Positions 23,340 to 33,116 are shown, numbered from the stretch's first letter. The stretch: 64,000 nucleotides of DNA from Zygaena filipendulae (GCA_907165275.2 CAJRBF020000001.1:930001-994000); one strand, 5' to 3'. Notes: a model not told the origin generated them from the sequence alone. Translations and numbers: made by a program.

Positions 23340-24266
23340 TGTGCACACCTTGCACATGAGCACAGAAATACTTACGAAAATACTTACATACTTCACAGCG
23401 GTTTACCTCCATCTACCTACCATTACCAAACCGTGTACGTAACATACCTTTACCGGGGAATTGGATCAAGGATCAGGAAGGTTGAAGGAGCAAGAGAGAA
23501 ATAACATACACAGTGGAATCACCTTATTATCGAATCACAAGAAAGAAACAGGACACGGACAACTTGTTATGTTATTCTTTATTGCCTAGCTGACTCAATT
23601 CCAACGAATTCCAGACAGAGGAAAGTGCGAGGAGCAATCTTGAAAAAGACGACCTCGCTGGAGATTCGAAGGAACAGTCAAGCGACGTCACGTTCCTGGG
23701 TCACACTCACTGAAGTAACTACGCAAGCAAGATCAGGCAGTACATCAAAATGGAAAGAATGGCCCTGAAAAGAGCCGTTTTTAATCGCCTGGATCTTGCG
23801 ACGCTGTTGTACACCATCAAGCACCATGGAACTACTCGGTCGGAGACTCCTGTATGGCACCACACCAACATCCACGATTCGCGGGCCGGCGCGAGACGCG
23901 CGGCCTTGCGCTCTCAACGATCGATGGCGACTGGCGCTTGAGACGCGGCGGACTGAGCTCCTGCGCGCGCGCCGCCCGCGTCCTCCGCGCCGCGCACCCC
24001 GCGCATGCGCGGTGCGAGTGTGCGACGAGAGGAGACTATGAACTTCTAGGAACTAGCATCTCGCTCGAATCTGTCCGCCATTTAATGTACGATTTCTCAT
24101 TGGTTGTTTGGTTGTAAATATTTAATGTTGTGTTTTTGATTGGTTGTTAGTTTTAAGGTTTTCTGTATATATAGCGCTAAGTTTTTAACAATAAATCACT
24201 TCCAAAATTCCATTTCTACAGCAAATGTGAGTTTAATACCTACCTGCCCGTAATACCTCCGCCACA
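23340..24266 (+). repeat. CsRn1-type gypsy 3' LTR
   Basis: 927 bp, the same length as the 5' copy and nearly identical. It is followed by the second copy of the gtct duplication and the rest of LTR-B. Confidence 0.93.
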
Positions 24267-25281
24267 GTCTCCTCACTGGATTCCTGAAGCGGACGCTGGT
24301 GAATGATCTTAGATGTAACTATCTAGAATGATCCTCTACCTTGTGAAACAGGTTGGGGGAGGTGACGAAGGCATTGTGCTGGATGGTCATCACCGTGGAA
24401 TAGCGCAGGAGGGGCTATACCACCTTCCGGCGAATACTTATGTATTAACTGGAAGCCTTACCTTCGGTTTGACGTCGGGATTGGTTGCAGTGCCAACAAT
24501 CATTTCACGTAGTACTTGAGGTTCCTGTGGCCAATGCTTGCGTCATGCTGAGGGGACAAAATCTGGTCGACCTTGGAATAGAATCGTCTGGGTGGTTTAT
24601 TAAATATATTTATGCGTCCTGGCAATGTCTGAGCCATCTGAGCCAGGAATGGTAGCTTTTGACGAGATGTTGACCGGGGTTAAACCGACAAACACAAACT
24701 AAAACAAATTGTAGAGATAGACAAACATTAGGGTCAAGATTATTCAAACTTAGCCTACAAGCAATAGATTAGGTCGTCAATATAAACTAATGAATTAGGC
24801 CGGTAAACAAACTAATAAAATAGAACATCGATATAATGTTAGGGAGGCAGGTCGTCACAAACAAACTAACAAAACTAGATCATCCACATAAATAAACTAA
24901 AAGTAGATCATACACATAGATGAATTAAAAATAGATCATCCACCTAAAGTTAGGAAAGAGGTCGCACGAAAGCAATAAAAATAGGGATTCGTCCGTGTAC
25001 TAGTCTAAGATCGTTCGTGTATTCGCTAAACATAAATTAGAGATCGTTCATGTATTAACTTTAGAATCTTAGCTATAAACTTAACCAAAACTAAAAACTA
25101 TGATGCAAATACTAAGACGATAGTTCAATCTCAACCTAAAAGAATCATAGGTTACTGCACACAACGAATTTAGAGTCCTAACCACTAGACAATCAGGCCA
25201 AATTAGAGATCATCGTAGTAAGAAGTAGATCGGAGAAAGTCGCGCGAGGGGGGGTAAGTTACACGTGGAAGGCGCTGCGCA

Positions 25282-25288
25282 TTTAAAC
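25282..25288 (+). promoter_or_regulatory. Element A gag-pol -1 frameshift site T TTA AAC
   Basis: In the gag phase, carried across the LTR-B insertion, the codons read GCG CAT TTA AAC AAT TAG. TTTAAAC is a canonical X XXY YYZ heptamer, and the gag stop is two codons later. Pol is open in exactly the -1 frame from this point. A structure that might stimulate shifting was not evaluated. Confidence 0.8.
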
Positions 25289-27675
25289 AATTAGAGGCTG
25301 CGAAGGAGGTTCCGGTCGCAGTCGGCAGTGTGAGGAACCGTGGATTCGAAATTATGAAGAAAATGGGCTGGTCCCCAGGAGAAAAGTTGGGTAGGAACTC
25401 CCGAGGGCTTTATAAGCCTATCGTGCTGGTTGGTCAAACCCACGGAGAAGGGTTAGGCTACGGCCTGCATGATATGCAGCAAAGCTTCGTGGAGCACCTA
25501 CAAAACAGACAAGATAAACTACAACAGGGGGTCATTATCTCAGAACTCAGTGTCGAAACTGTTTTGAACGAATCTCAAAGAGAAGTTGAGGTTTTGGAAA
25601 ACTTTAAAAGCGAAGTCGTTGTGAATATTTTCAATTTTGAGATAGAGGCTCTCCTGGATATAGGGAGTGATATTACTTGCATATCAGAAGAGCTCTGGCT
25701 AGAGATTTCTAAGAAAAACCAAGGCCTGGCCACAATGCCAGTTAAAGCGATTCAAATAAGAGGTGTCCTCGGACAAAAGAGCTCCAAGATACAGCAAATA
25801 GTATTATTGCCTGTTAGATTTAATGATTTAATTATAGAGACTAATTTTTTAATCGTGCCTAAGTTAATTAGATCTTTAATATTTGGTTTTGATTGGTTAA
25901 GGAAAAATAGGGTTATAATAGATTTATGTAATGATAAAAATGGTATATACATAATTAAGGACTCTAAGGAGCATTACGTCGAATTGTTCAGGAGGAATAT
26001 TGTAGCAATATGCGATATTAACTCCTCCAACTTTGAAAGCATTTTTAATAATATAAAAATTGGATGTAAATTAAGTGATAAAAGCAAAGAGACTCTTAAA
26101 GATATTTTAGAATCATTTGCTTCAATGTTCTCTGAACAATTAGGTCGAGTGAATTGCTACGAGCATAAAATAGAAATGATCGATGAGGTTCCGATAGTCA
26201 ATAGGTCTTACCCTATACCGTATGCCTATAGGGCGAAGCTTCAAGCAAAGTTAGAAGAGATTGAGAAGAACGGCATAATAACGAGGATGTCGACGCCTTA
26301 TAGCAGTCCACTAACTTTTACGCTGAAGAAGGACGGGTCGATCAGAGTATTATTAGACGCTAGAGGCATAAATAAGAAAATGATTGGTGAAACCGAAAAA
26401 CCTCCAATGCAATTGGACGTTTTAAACTCATTTCATGGAGCGAAATATATAACCACGATCGACCTAAATAACGCTCATTTCCAAATACCAATAAGTGAGG
26501 AAAGTAGAAAGTATACAGGTTTCACTTTCAATGGAAAATCGTATGTTTATAACGTTTTACCTCAAGGACTAAAGACCTCAGTGGGAAGCTTCAGTCGTGC
26601 CATGGACAAGATATTAGGTCCAGAAGTCAGAGAGTTTTGCGTTAATTATTTAGATGATTTAGCTATTATAACGACAGGATCGCTAGAATTACATTTTGAG
26701 CATATACAGACAGTCCTCGGCAAGCTGTATAATGCAGGTATGACTTGTAATCTTCAAAAATGTGAGTTTATATGTAAAGAGATCAAAATGTTGGGTTTCA
26801 TAATATCTACTGAAGGGATTCGAACAGATCCAGATAAACTGAAAAGCATAAGAGATTTTCCGAAACCCAAGAAAATAAAACAGTTAAGAGCATTTCTAGG
26901 ACTCTGTAATTTTTATAGAAGGTTCATACACGATTATAGTACTTTAATTCTTCCATTATGTAAATTATTGAAGAAACATCAAACATGGAAATGGGGATCG
27001 GAAGAACAGAATGCATTCGATCGACTTAAAGAGAGGTTTATAAGGACCATAATGTTACATCACCCAGATTTTAATAAACCATATTACCTTCAAACCGATT
27101 ATTCGGGCATTGGATTAGCTGGTGTGCTCTATCAATTGGACGATAATAACGAGATGAAGATTTTGGGATATCATAGCAAAACATTAAAAGGACCAGAGTT
27201 GAATTGGACAGTCACGGAGCAAGAATTTTATGCAATTATAAGTTGTATCAAGAAGTTCGAAACATACTTGAGAGGTGCAAAACTAACGATTAAAACCGAT
27301 CACAAAGCCTTGACGTTCGTCAAGAATTGGAAGCTTTATAACAGCAGAGTCACGCGGTGGATACTGTATTTGGAGCAGTTTGATTACAGAGTAGAACATA
27401 TAACTGGAAAGCAGAATTTAGTCGCTGATATATTATCGAGATATCCACCTGAGAGCAAGCACATACAGGAAGATAAGGGATTGTGCTATGAGATATTATA
27501 TACGGAAACCACAGAGAATATCGAGCTCAAGGAGAAGTTGAGTCGATTATCCGAGCTGCAGTCATCGGACGCTGAGATTAGTGCTATTAAGGAGCGCTTG
27601 GGAAGCGTCAGTGTGGCGCAGAGCAGATCGGATAGGATCATTTTGAGATGCAAATTACGAGACAACATACTATAT
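25288..27675 (+). pseudogene. pol: Element A pol: G-patch, protease, reverse transcriptase, RNase H
   Basis: Open in the -1 frame with no need of an ATG. Counting from 25330: G-patch at residues ~2-45 (NRGFEIMKKMGWSPGEKLGR, then GEGLGYG); aspartic protease at ~105-190 with LLDIGSD (110-113) and LIFGFDWLRKN; reverse transcriptase with TTIDLNNAHFQIPI and catalytic NYLDDLAI near 440; RNase H with LQTDYSGIGLAG near 588 and TEQEFYAI. The protease D-T-G-S motif reads D-I-G-S, one transition (ACA to ATA) from the expected form and probably inactivating. A 104-bp LINE tail interrupts the frame at 27676. Confidence 0.88.
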
Positions 27676-27779
27676 TTTTTTTTTTTGTATGCCCTTAGTT
27701 ATAAGTTTCTGTAAACACACTGTAAAATTATTTTGGTGTACAATAAAGTGTATTCTATTCTATTCTATTCTATTCTATT
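27676..27779 (+). mobile_element. 104-bp LINE 3' end with (TTCTA)n tail
   Basis: It starts with a run of T, contains gtgtacaataaagtgtattc and ends in about five TTCTA units. It is flanked by ctatat (27670-27675 and 27780-27785). The same gene in the LTR-B copies (minus strand, near 55680 and 61443) lacks it. Removal restores the pol frame. The style (short 3' end plus pentanucleotide tail) resembles the LINE ends at 2866-3474 and 42416-42539, but the sequence differs. Confidence 0.85.
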
Positions 27780-27785
27780 CTATAT

Positions 27786-28850
27786 TATAATTCGATTGAA
27801 ACGAACAAGGAAGTCGTATACCTACCGAAGATTTTAGTCAATGACATAATTGATCAAGTACACCTTGAAATGGGGCATCAAGGTGCTTACAAAGTTGTGA
27901 AATACATTAAAGACAGATTCTATTGGAATGCGCTTACCAAAGATGTGAGAAGAAGAATAAAAACTTGTCATATATGCCAGATGTCCAAGAGTGAAAACAT
28001 CAAATACGTTGGACCTTGTCAATCAATAATCTCGAAGGACATTGGAGATATAGTCATGGCTGATATCTATGGACCACTACCAGCAGGGACTCTTGGGTTG
28101 AAGTTCATAATAGTCTTCCAAGATTCCTTCAGTAAATTTGTAAAGTTATATCCGATGAAGGATGCCACAGGCAAAAGCGTGTTATCTAAATTAAAACATT
28201 TTTCGCAAATAATTAAGCCGAAGACTATTATGACCGACAACGGTAAACAATTCATTAGTAATGTGTGGAGAGAAGGAGTTAAAGAGTTGGGCATAAAAGC
28301 CATATATACGACTGTAAGAAACCCGAGACCGAATACTGTAGAACGAGTTAATAGAGAGTTGGGTAGACTGTTTAGAACCTATAGTCGATCGAATCATTAG
28401 TCTTGGCCTAATATACTACCGACTTTAGAAGAATTGTATAACAACAGTATACACGATAGCATAGGCTTCACACCATGTGAGGTCATGTATGGAAAATCAA
28501 ATAAATTGTCATTTGACGATAAGCTCAAATTTGAACGACAACCTTTAAGTTTGCAAAGTATTAGAGATCAGGTTCGAGAGAACTTGAAAAACGCTAGTAG
28601 TATGAGACGTTCGAAGTATGGCAAAGGTCATACGTTGGTTGTCTTTCAAATTGGAGATTTGGTCAAAATACGAAGAGACAATAGGTCCGTTAATGGGCGT
28701 AAGGAAACTAAGAAGTTTGAGTTCCTGTATGAGGGACCATATAGAGTGGCCGCAGTACCGTTTAACAATGTGTATACATTACAAGATGCAGACAGCGGGG
28801 AGCTGAAAGGAAACTACAACGCTATACATTTGTATAAGTATTATAAATAA
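27786..28850 (+). pseudogene. pol: Element A pol: integrase
   Basis: This continues pol after the LINE tail. The zinc finger is HLEMGHQGAYK...CHICQMSK (HHCC). Catalytic residues are the Asp in VMADIYGPLP, the Asp in IMTDNGKQF and the Glu in PNTVERVNRELGR. The C-terminal domain has FQIGDLVKIRRDNRS and KKFEFLYEGPYRVAAV, ending HLYKYYK at 28850. One nonsense codon, TAG at 28398-28400 after YSRSNH, stands where LTR-B copies encode Lys, so a single base change broke it. No chromodomain and no env follow. Confidence 0.88.
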
Positions 28851-29321
28851 GGAAGGGGACCACCCCGAAGGTCCCATAAGATTGTAATAACTTTAATGTT
28901 TATAACACTAACATTGTAATGTTAGAGTTGTAATGTCATTATGTATGTAAATAATGTTGATCGATGTACATAAAAATTGTAAATTGATTTGATTAAATAA
29001 ATAAATTGGGTCAGGGAGAAGTGGCTCAATCACATGCAATTGGTGAATCAATGTTTTGGTTCAACAAACTCAATTCGACAAATAAACTTTATTTGCTTAT
29101 AAGTGTTATAAGCATAACTTTTAAGAGATTCAGCAAACTAAATTTATATCTACGAGATCGCCAACCGACAACACCTGAGATATTGGTACGCCATTGGATG
29201 TGGTTGGAGGGGTGTTGGGGCGGCTACTTCCCAAAAATAATAACTTTATGGTATAATTATCAGGCGAAAATAACTTAGAAAGTTTTATTCCACATGTTGC
29301 ATAAAACTTTGGGGGGGGGAT
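28851..29321 (+). other. Element A 3' untranslated region with polypurine tract
   Basis: Non-coding; a 90-codon frame at 29006 has no recognisable motif. The polypurine tract ggggggggga (29311-29320) sits right before the 3' LTR. The LTR-B elements have the same arrangement (54144-54155, minus strand). Confidence 0.75.
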
Positions 29322-31700
29322 TGTGACGCCCTGTGAGGCTCACAAAAATTTTTTTTTATTTAAAATATTAATTTCATATATATAATGGGTGTATTATAGC
29401 ATAATACACTTATGTAACGGTACGCCCCCTCTAGGACGCAGACATAGTCTATGCACATCTAGCCGGCGCGCCGCGCTCGCCGGCGCGCTCTAGCGGCAGC
29501 CTCGGGCCATGCGTTCAACGTCCACTACTCGCCGCACTCCCGTATCGCGCGCATCTATGCTTTTTCCGTTTTACCAATTATTATTGTAAACGCTGTGTCG
29601 CTAGTATTAATTTCCAATTATTGTACTTTACGATAATTACAGTGATTGCACAAAGTGTATTCTGTAAGTTTTATTGCTTATACTTATTATATTATGTTAA
29701 AAATGATTTAATAAGCATTGCGGGTCCATATACTCACAATGTTCATTTTGTATGTTTGTACGTGAATAACTCGGAAACTGGTATAAAGAGACTTGGTTCA
29801 TACGATCTAGGATGTTTATACTAGGAAATACTAACTTTGTGTTTAATTTAGAACACCCCCCAACCCCCCGCATACCCCTCTCAAATAGGGCGTGAGCGCA
29901 CCGCCAGTATCCACGCAGTCACATACCGTCGTGGAGACGACGAGCGAGCGCGCGGACGCAGAGCGTGTGCGGGCGAGCGAGCGCGCAGATGCAGAGTGGT
30001 GTATAGACGAGCGAGCGCACATACAGAGGGATGTGAAGGCAATCGAGTGCGCGTAGGCGACTCGTATGTGCGCCGTGGTTGGATTGAAATATTATAAGAG
30101 AAGTCGTCACCACGAGTGTCGAGATGGAGTGTGTGGAAGTTTGAACGAGCCGACGCGCTTAGCGACGTGGTCGCTCTGCGCGAAAGCCTTGTCGATGCGC
30201 AATTGCAACGGCGTCTGTGCGAAGTCGTCTCGGCGACGCGCGGCTGTAGTGACTGTGCGGAGACACCTCGTCGATGCGCGGCTGTAATGGCGTCTGTGCG
30301 AAGACACTTTGCCAACGCGCGGCTGTAAAAGGCGTCTGTGCGAAGGTACCTTTGTAGTGACTTGTTCATTACGCTTGACTGTTCATTGCGAACAACCTTG
30401 TCGAGCAGGCGGGCGTGTAGTGCGTGTGTCTGTGAGGCGGCTTGGTGGTGAGATGTTGGTGGCACTCGAACGGCTTAACTAGTAAGGTAGCAACCGCTCT
30501 CGCTTCCGGGTGGGATCGGATTGTTGATGACTCACGTTATTGGCATTTCGGTTCTGTTCCTAGTTCTTGTGACTAGATGAAAATGAGTGTCCAAGTGGGG
30601 TTGCATGGGGATGAGGTATGATCCAAATCATCCAACACAACCTTCAAGCAGTAACACAATTGGGCTTTATGCCTTAGCTACGTGTAGCTACTATAACACA
30701 AACCTACCGACTGAAGTTATGAGGTCCGGCGAGGCTGGTCTCATTTACGTATATTTGAATTAACTTAGGGATGGTGTCGAGGTCGCGGTACTATCCGCTT
30801 TCTGGCCTCGGTCTTCGGGCTGACACGTACCCTGGGGTCTCGGTACCGCCGAATTATGGCCCCCAACGATATTGTCTGCGGACTTGGGACGTATAGTCTC
30901 TTTTGCTGGCTCCCTCTGATGGATGTCGGTCACACTATGCTACATGCATATTATTTGGAGAATCCTCTACCTTGTGCAACACAGGGGGGGGGGGGTGGTA
31001 ACTGCTTTTAAGCAGGTGGTTGGCCATCACCGTGGGGTAGCGCTGGACGGGGCTACGCCGCCTCTCATAGATATTAATCTTTGGTATCTAGGAGAGCCAC
31101 AATTGCACAAAGACATAGCACTTGAACGTCGTACGGGAGGTGTTCTCATGAGCATCATATTCCTGTCTCAGAATCCTTATCACTACTAACGTCGATAGAC
31201 GGGAGTTAGCAATTATGCGAACCACCATTAACCACGGTTATCTGTCTTTGGAGTCTCTCCAACACCGGGCGAACTACGTCCAAGCAAGTAGCTGTTTAGC
31301 GAACTGGAAGAAGTGAGGTCTAGCGAGTAAAGTAAGGTCTGTTCATGTATTGGGAAAATCGACCCAACTCAACGGACGTTGGGCGACCTAAAAGATATTC
31401 CTACGGGAATACAATAATGATGATAAAATAAATCTAGCACTGGGCCTGGATCCACCCAGCGAAACTATGTCAATAAATCATAAAAATATCTAATTGTTTT
31501 ATTTAACTAAGCCTATCCAATCTAACTCGATGTAACGCAATCACGAAATCTAAAGTGTCGTATCTCAACCTACAAGAACTGAAGTTATTATAAACACAAC
31601 GTAGAACAGAGTCTTAACTACTAGACGGAATTGGCCAAAAATGAGATGTTCAACATCTTCGATGTTGTTCGTGTATTGAGGAAGGAGGGTGAAAGTTACA
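29322..31700 (+). repeat. Element A 3' LTR
   Basis: Matches the 5' LTR end to end except for the MITE (absent here) and a 268-bp insertion (present only here). Ends GAAAGTTACA, followed by the target duplication cagt. Confidence 0.92.
29414..29681. mobile_element. 268-bp unclassified insertion in the 3' LTR
   Basis: It is present in this LTR but not at the matching point of the 5' LTR (near 8852), and is flanked by acttat (29408-29413 and 29682-29687). It begins tgtaacggtacg if the shared t is counted and has a GC-rich core (ccggcgcgccgcgctcgccg). It could be a solo LTR of a small element or a SINE-like retroposon; no polymerase III box was identified with confidence. Confidence 0.75.
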
Positions 31701-31743
31701 CAGTACAGAACTGATTCTGGGCACAGATAATATAATACATAAA
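31701..31743 (+). mobile_element. 3' end of the Jockey LINE, beyond element A
   Basis: Continues the Jockey C-terminal frame across element A for about ten codons to TAA at 31728-31730, then an A-rich end (ataatacataaaa). Coding sequence of a different element, the polinton integrase, starts immediately after. So Jockey lies directly against the polinton, and its insertion may have removed the integrase N-terminus. Confidence 0.65.
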
Positions 31744-31941
31744 ACATACCATCTTGAAGATATGCGTAAGCAGTCTATTTTCGGAACTTTTTATGAAGAA
31801 GAACTTCAGAAGACCAATTATCCGGATGTGTATTTAATTGAAAAAGTTTTAAAAAAGAAAGGAAGCAAATTATTCGTTAAATGGTTAGGGTTACCTTACA
31901 ACGAAAACAGCTGGATTGATAAATCCTCAGTAGTAAGGTAA
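31744..31941 (+). pseudogene. Polinton integrase, C-terminal chromodomain fragment
   Basis: The frame is open upstream into the Jockey tail and stops with TAA at 31939-31941. It carries the segment typical of retrovirus-like polinton integrases just before the end (SIFGTFYEEELQKT) and then a chromodomain with YLIEKVLKKKGSKLFVKWLG and NSWIDKSSV; the aromatic and Trp residues of the fold are present. The catalytic core (D, D, E) and zinc finger are missing, so this fragment cannot integrate DNA. It gives the orientation and left limit of the surviving element. Confidence 0.85.
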
Positions 31942-31994
31942 GAAGTTATATAATCATAAACAGCTTCATAACATTACCCATTTTACCTCAAGTC

Positions 31995-32420
31995 ATGCAA
32001 GGTGGTGGACTCGTTAACGACCTAATAAATAACTTACCTTTTGAGATTCATTTTCCGGGATATAATTATTGTGGACCAGGGACAAAACTTCAGAAACGTT
32101 TACAAAGAGGTGACCGAGGGGTGAACAAGTTGGACGAAGCTTGCATGCATCACGATATTGCCTACACGAATAACACAGATTTACCTAATCGACACAAAGC
32201 AGACTTGCGATTGCTTGACATGGCTAAGCAAAGGTTAAAAGCAAAAGATGCCGGGAAAGGTGAAAAACTAGTCTCATGGCTAGTCAGTAAAGCAATGAAA
32301 GCTAAAGTAAAATCAGGTTGGGGTGTTAAATCATTCAAACATTTTGTCTCAAAAATTCGTTCACATGTCAAAAAATTAAAACCAAAAATCCCACATAAAT
32401 TTGGCTTATACAACTGCTAA
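31995..32420 (+). CDS. Phospholipase A2-like protein (parvovirus VP1 type)
   Basis: 141 residues, starting at ATG 31995. It has the compact phospholipase A2 signature seen in parvovirus VP1 unique regions: a calcium-loop segment YNYCGPGTKL (residues 23-32) and the catalytic His-Asp in ACMHHDIAY (His53-Asp54, Tyr57), followed by a Lys/Arg-rich tail (~100-135). In parvoviruses this domain acts on endosomal membranes during entry; a similar role here is inference. The gene is intact and stops just before the next gene's ATG. Related proteins are, to my recollection, encoded by other insect polinton or adintovirus elements; this was not checked. Confidence 0.8.
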   Translation: MQGGGLVNDLINNLPFEIHFPGYNYCGPGTKLQKRLQRGDRGVNKLDEACMHHDIAYTNNTDLPNRHKADLRLLDMAKQRLKAKDAGKGEKLVSWLVSKAMKAKVKSGWGVKSFKHFVSKIRSHVKKLKPKIPHKFGLYNC

Positions 32421-32424
32421 AAGA

Positions 32425-32715
32425 ATGTTTCCACTTGGTAGGCAAATCAGATTGCCGCGAGTAATACCAATACCTAAAACTGGAGGAATATTACCGCTAA
32501 TTCCCATATTGGCGGGCTTGTCAGCTTTGGGTGCTTTGGCGGGAGGTGCGTCTGGAATCGCAAAAACTGTTAATGATTATAAATCTGCTCAGAAGAATTT
32601 GCAGCAGACAGAACGTCATAATAAAACCATGGAGGCTATAGCATTGGGAAAAGGCTTGTATATAAAGCCCCATAAAAGCGGCAAAGGTTTATTTGTAAAA
32701 GCTTCAAAAAACTAA
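32425..32715 (+). CDS. Small hydrophobic core-like protein (pX/pVI-like)
   Basis: 96 residues, starting at ATG 32425, four bases after the phospholipase stop. It has a basic start (RQIRLPRVIPIPK), a long Gly/Ala/Leu-rich hydrophobic segment (LIPILAGLSALGALAGGASG, residues ~24-43), a likely helix (KTVNDYKSAQKNLQQTERHN) and a basic Gly/Lys end with GKGLYIKP and GKGLFVK. This layout resembles small membrane-active or core proteins (pX/pVI type) of adenovirus-like elements. The exact homologue is uncertain. Its last codons contain AAAAAAC before the TAA, and the protease frame is open in the -1 phase from that point. Confidence 0.65.
   Translation: MFPLGRQIRLPRVIPIPKTGGILPLIPILAGLSALGALAGGASGIAKTVNDYKSAQKNLQQTERHNKTMEAIALGKGLYIKPHKSGKGLFVKASKN
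32706..32712 (+). promoter_or_regulatory. Possible -1 frameshift site A AAA AAC
   Basis: In the phase of the preceding gene the codons read TCA AAA AAC TAA. The heptamer AAAAAAC is a canonical -1 slippery site, and the protease frame is open in the -1 phase from here. An ancestral fusion broken by an indel in the A run would look the same. Confidence 0.5.
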
Positions 32716-33080
32716 TTAAGCTACCTAATCGTGCTTTGACCAATGTAGACATTTTAAAGTATGCAGCAGATATACCGTATTTCCGTGGTGTGTACATGAA
32801 AGATGAACTACCCAGAAGTCCGAGGAAGATTGAATGCGGTATCGTTAACTTAGATGATTCAAAAAATGAAGGAACACATTGGGTAGCTTATACAAAATGT
32901 AATAATTACTGTGAATATTTTGATAGTTATGGTGATCTAAAACCACCATTTGAATTAGTGAAATACTTAAAAAATATGGATATTTTTTATAACTATAACA
33001 GATATCAAAACTTCAATACCGTTAATTGTGGTCATTTATGTTTAAAATATTTATGGAAATTTTGGAATAAAAAAGTATAA
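32713..33080 (+). CDS. Adenain-like cysteine protease
   Basis: The homologous region runs from about 32718 to the stop at 33080, with no ATG before the conserved part; the first ATG (32796) lies inside it. Counting from codon 32736, the catalytic set of adenovirus-type (C5/Ulp1-like) proteases is visible: His48 in GTHWVAY, Asp63 in YFDSYG, Gln91 in YQNFN and Cys98 in TVNCGHLCL. The segment PYFRGVYMKDELP is typical of polinton versions. In adenoviruses this enzyme matures capsid proteins. The start could come from -1 frameshifting at 32706, from a non-ATG codon, or from a lost fusion. Confidence 0.85.
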
Positions 33081-33116
33081 AACAATACCTTTTCTTTTAC
33101 TTATGCCATTTACAAA

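Larger units (their letters stand above)
18917..24266 (+). mobile_element. CsRn1-type Ty3/gypsy retrotransposon, young copy
   Basis: This element is complete at both ends: 927-bp LTRs (18917-19843 and 23340-24266), each starting TGTGCACACC, with 4-bp duplication gtct (18913-18916 and 24267-24270). LTR-B copies at 52400 and 58163 show the empty site. Only about three differences between LTRs were seen by eye, so it is recent. Pol is intact, but gag is very short, so the copy probably depends on capsid supplied by relatives. CsRn1 assignment rests on the gag zinc-binding segment type, the tRNA-Trp-like PBS and the pol domain style. Confidence 0.92.
17172..25263 (+). mobile_element. Solo LTR of the LTR-B family, inserted in element A
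   Basis: It starts TGTGACGACCC at 17172 and ends GTAAGTTACA at 25263, flanked by the 4-bp duplication cgtg (17168-17171 and 25264-25267). It is about 2.74 kb without the gypsy nested at 18917-24266 and matches the LTRs of the minus-strand array at 51467-64000. No internal sequence is present, so the element has already been reduced to one LTR by recombination. Its insertion point is the gag-pol junction of element A. Confidence 0.9.
8319..31700 (+). mobile_element. Element A: Ty3/gypsy-type LTR retrotransposon with nested insertions
   Basis: Both ends are exact. The 5' LTR starts TGTGACGCC at 8319, the 3' LTR ends GAAAGTTACA at 31700, and both are flanked by the 4-bp duplication cagt (8315-8318 and 31701-31704). 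It spans 23.4 kb, of which well over half is later insertions. Own parts: LTRs of ~2.1 kb, PBS and repeat-rich leader, gag, a -1 slippery site, pol (G-patch, protease, reverse transcriptase, RNase H, integrase), and a polypurine tract. There is no env-like frame. The LTRs differ at roughly a dozen positions by eye, so insertion is fairly recent. Known lesions besides insertions are a gag frameshift near 11595 and a nonsense codon at 28398-28400. Confidence 0.9.

Noticed and set aside
29006..29278. A 90-codon frame after pol of element A as a possible env
   Set aside because: Too short, no signal peptide or membrane segment, and it lies in the 3' untranslated region before the polypurine tract.
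31995..32420. Integrated parvovirus
   Set aside because: Only the phospholipase-like domain is present, as a separate gene within a polinton cassette; no parvoviral capsid or replication gene is near.
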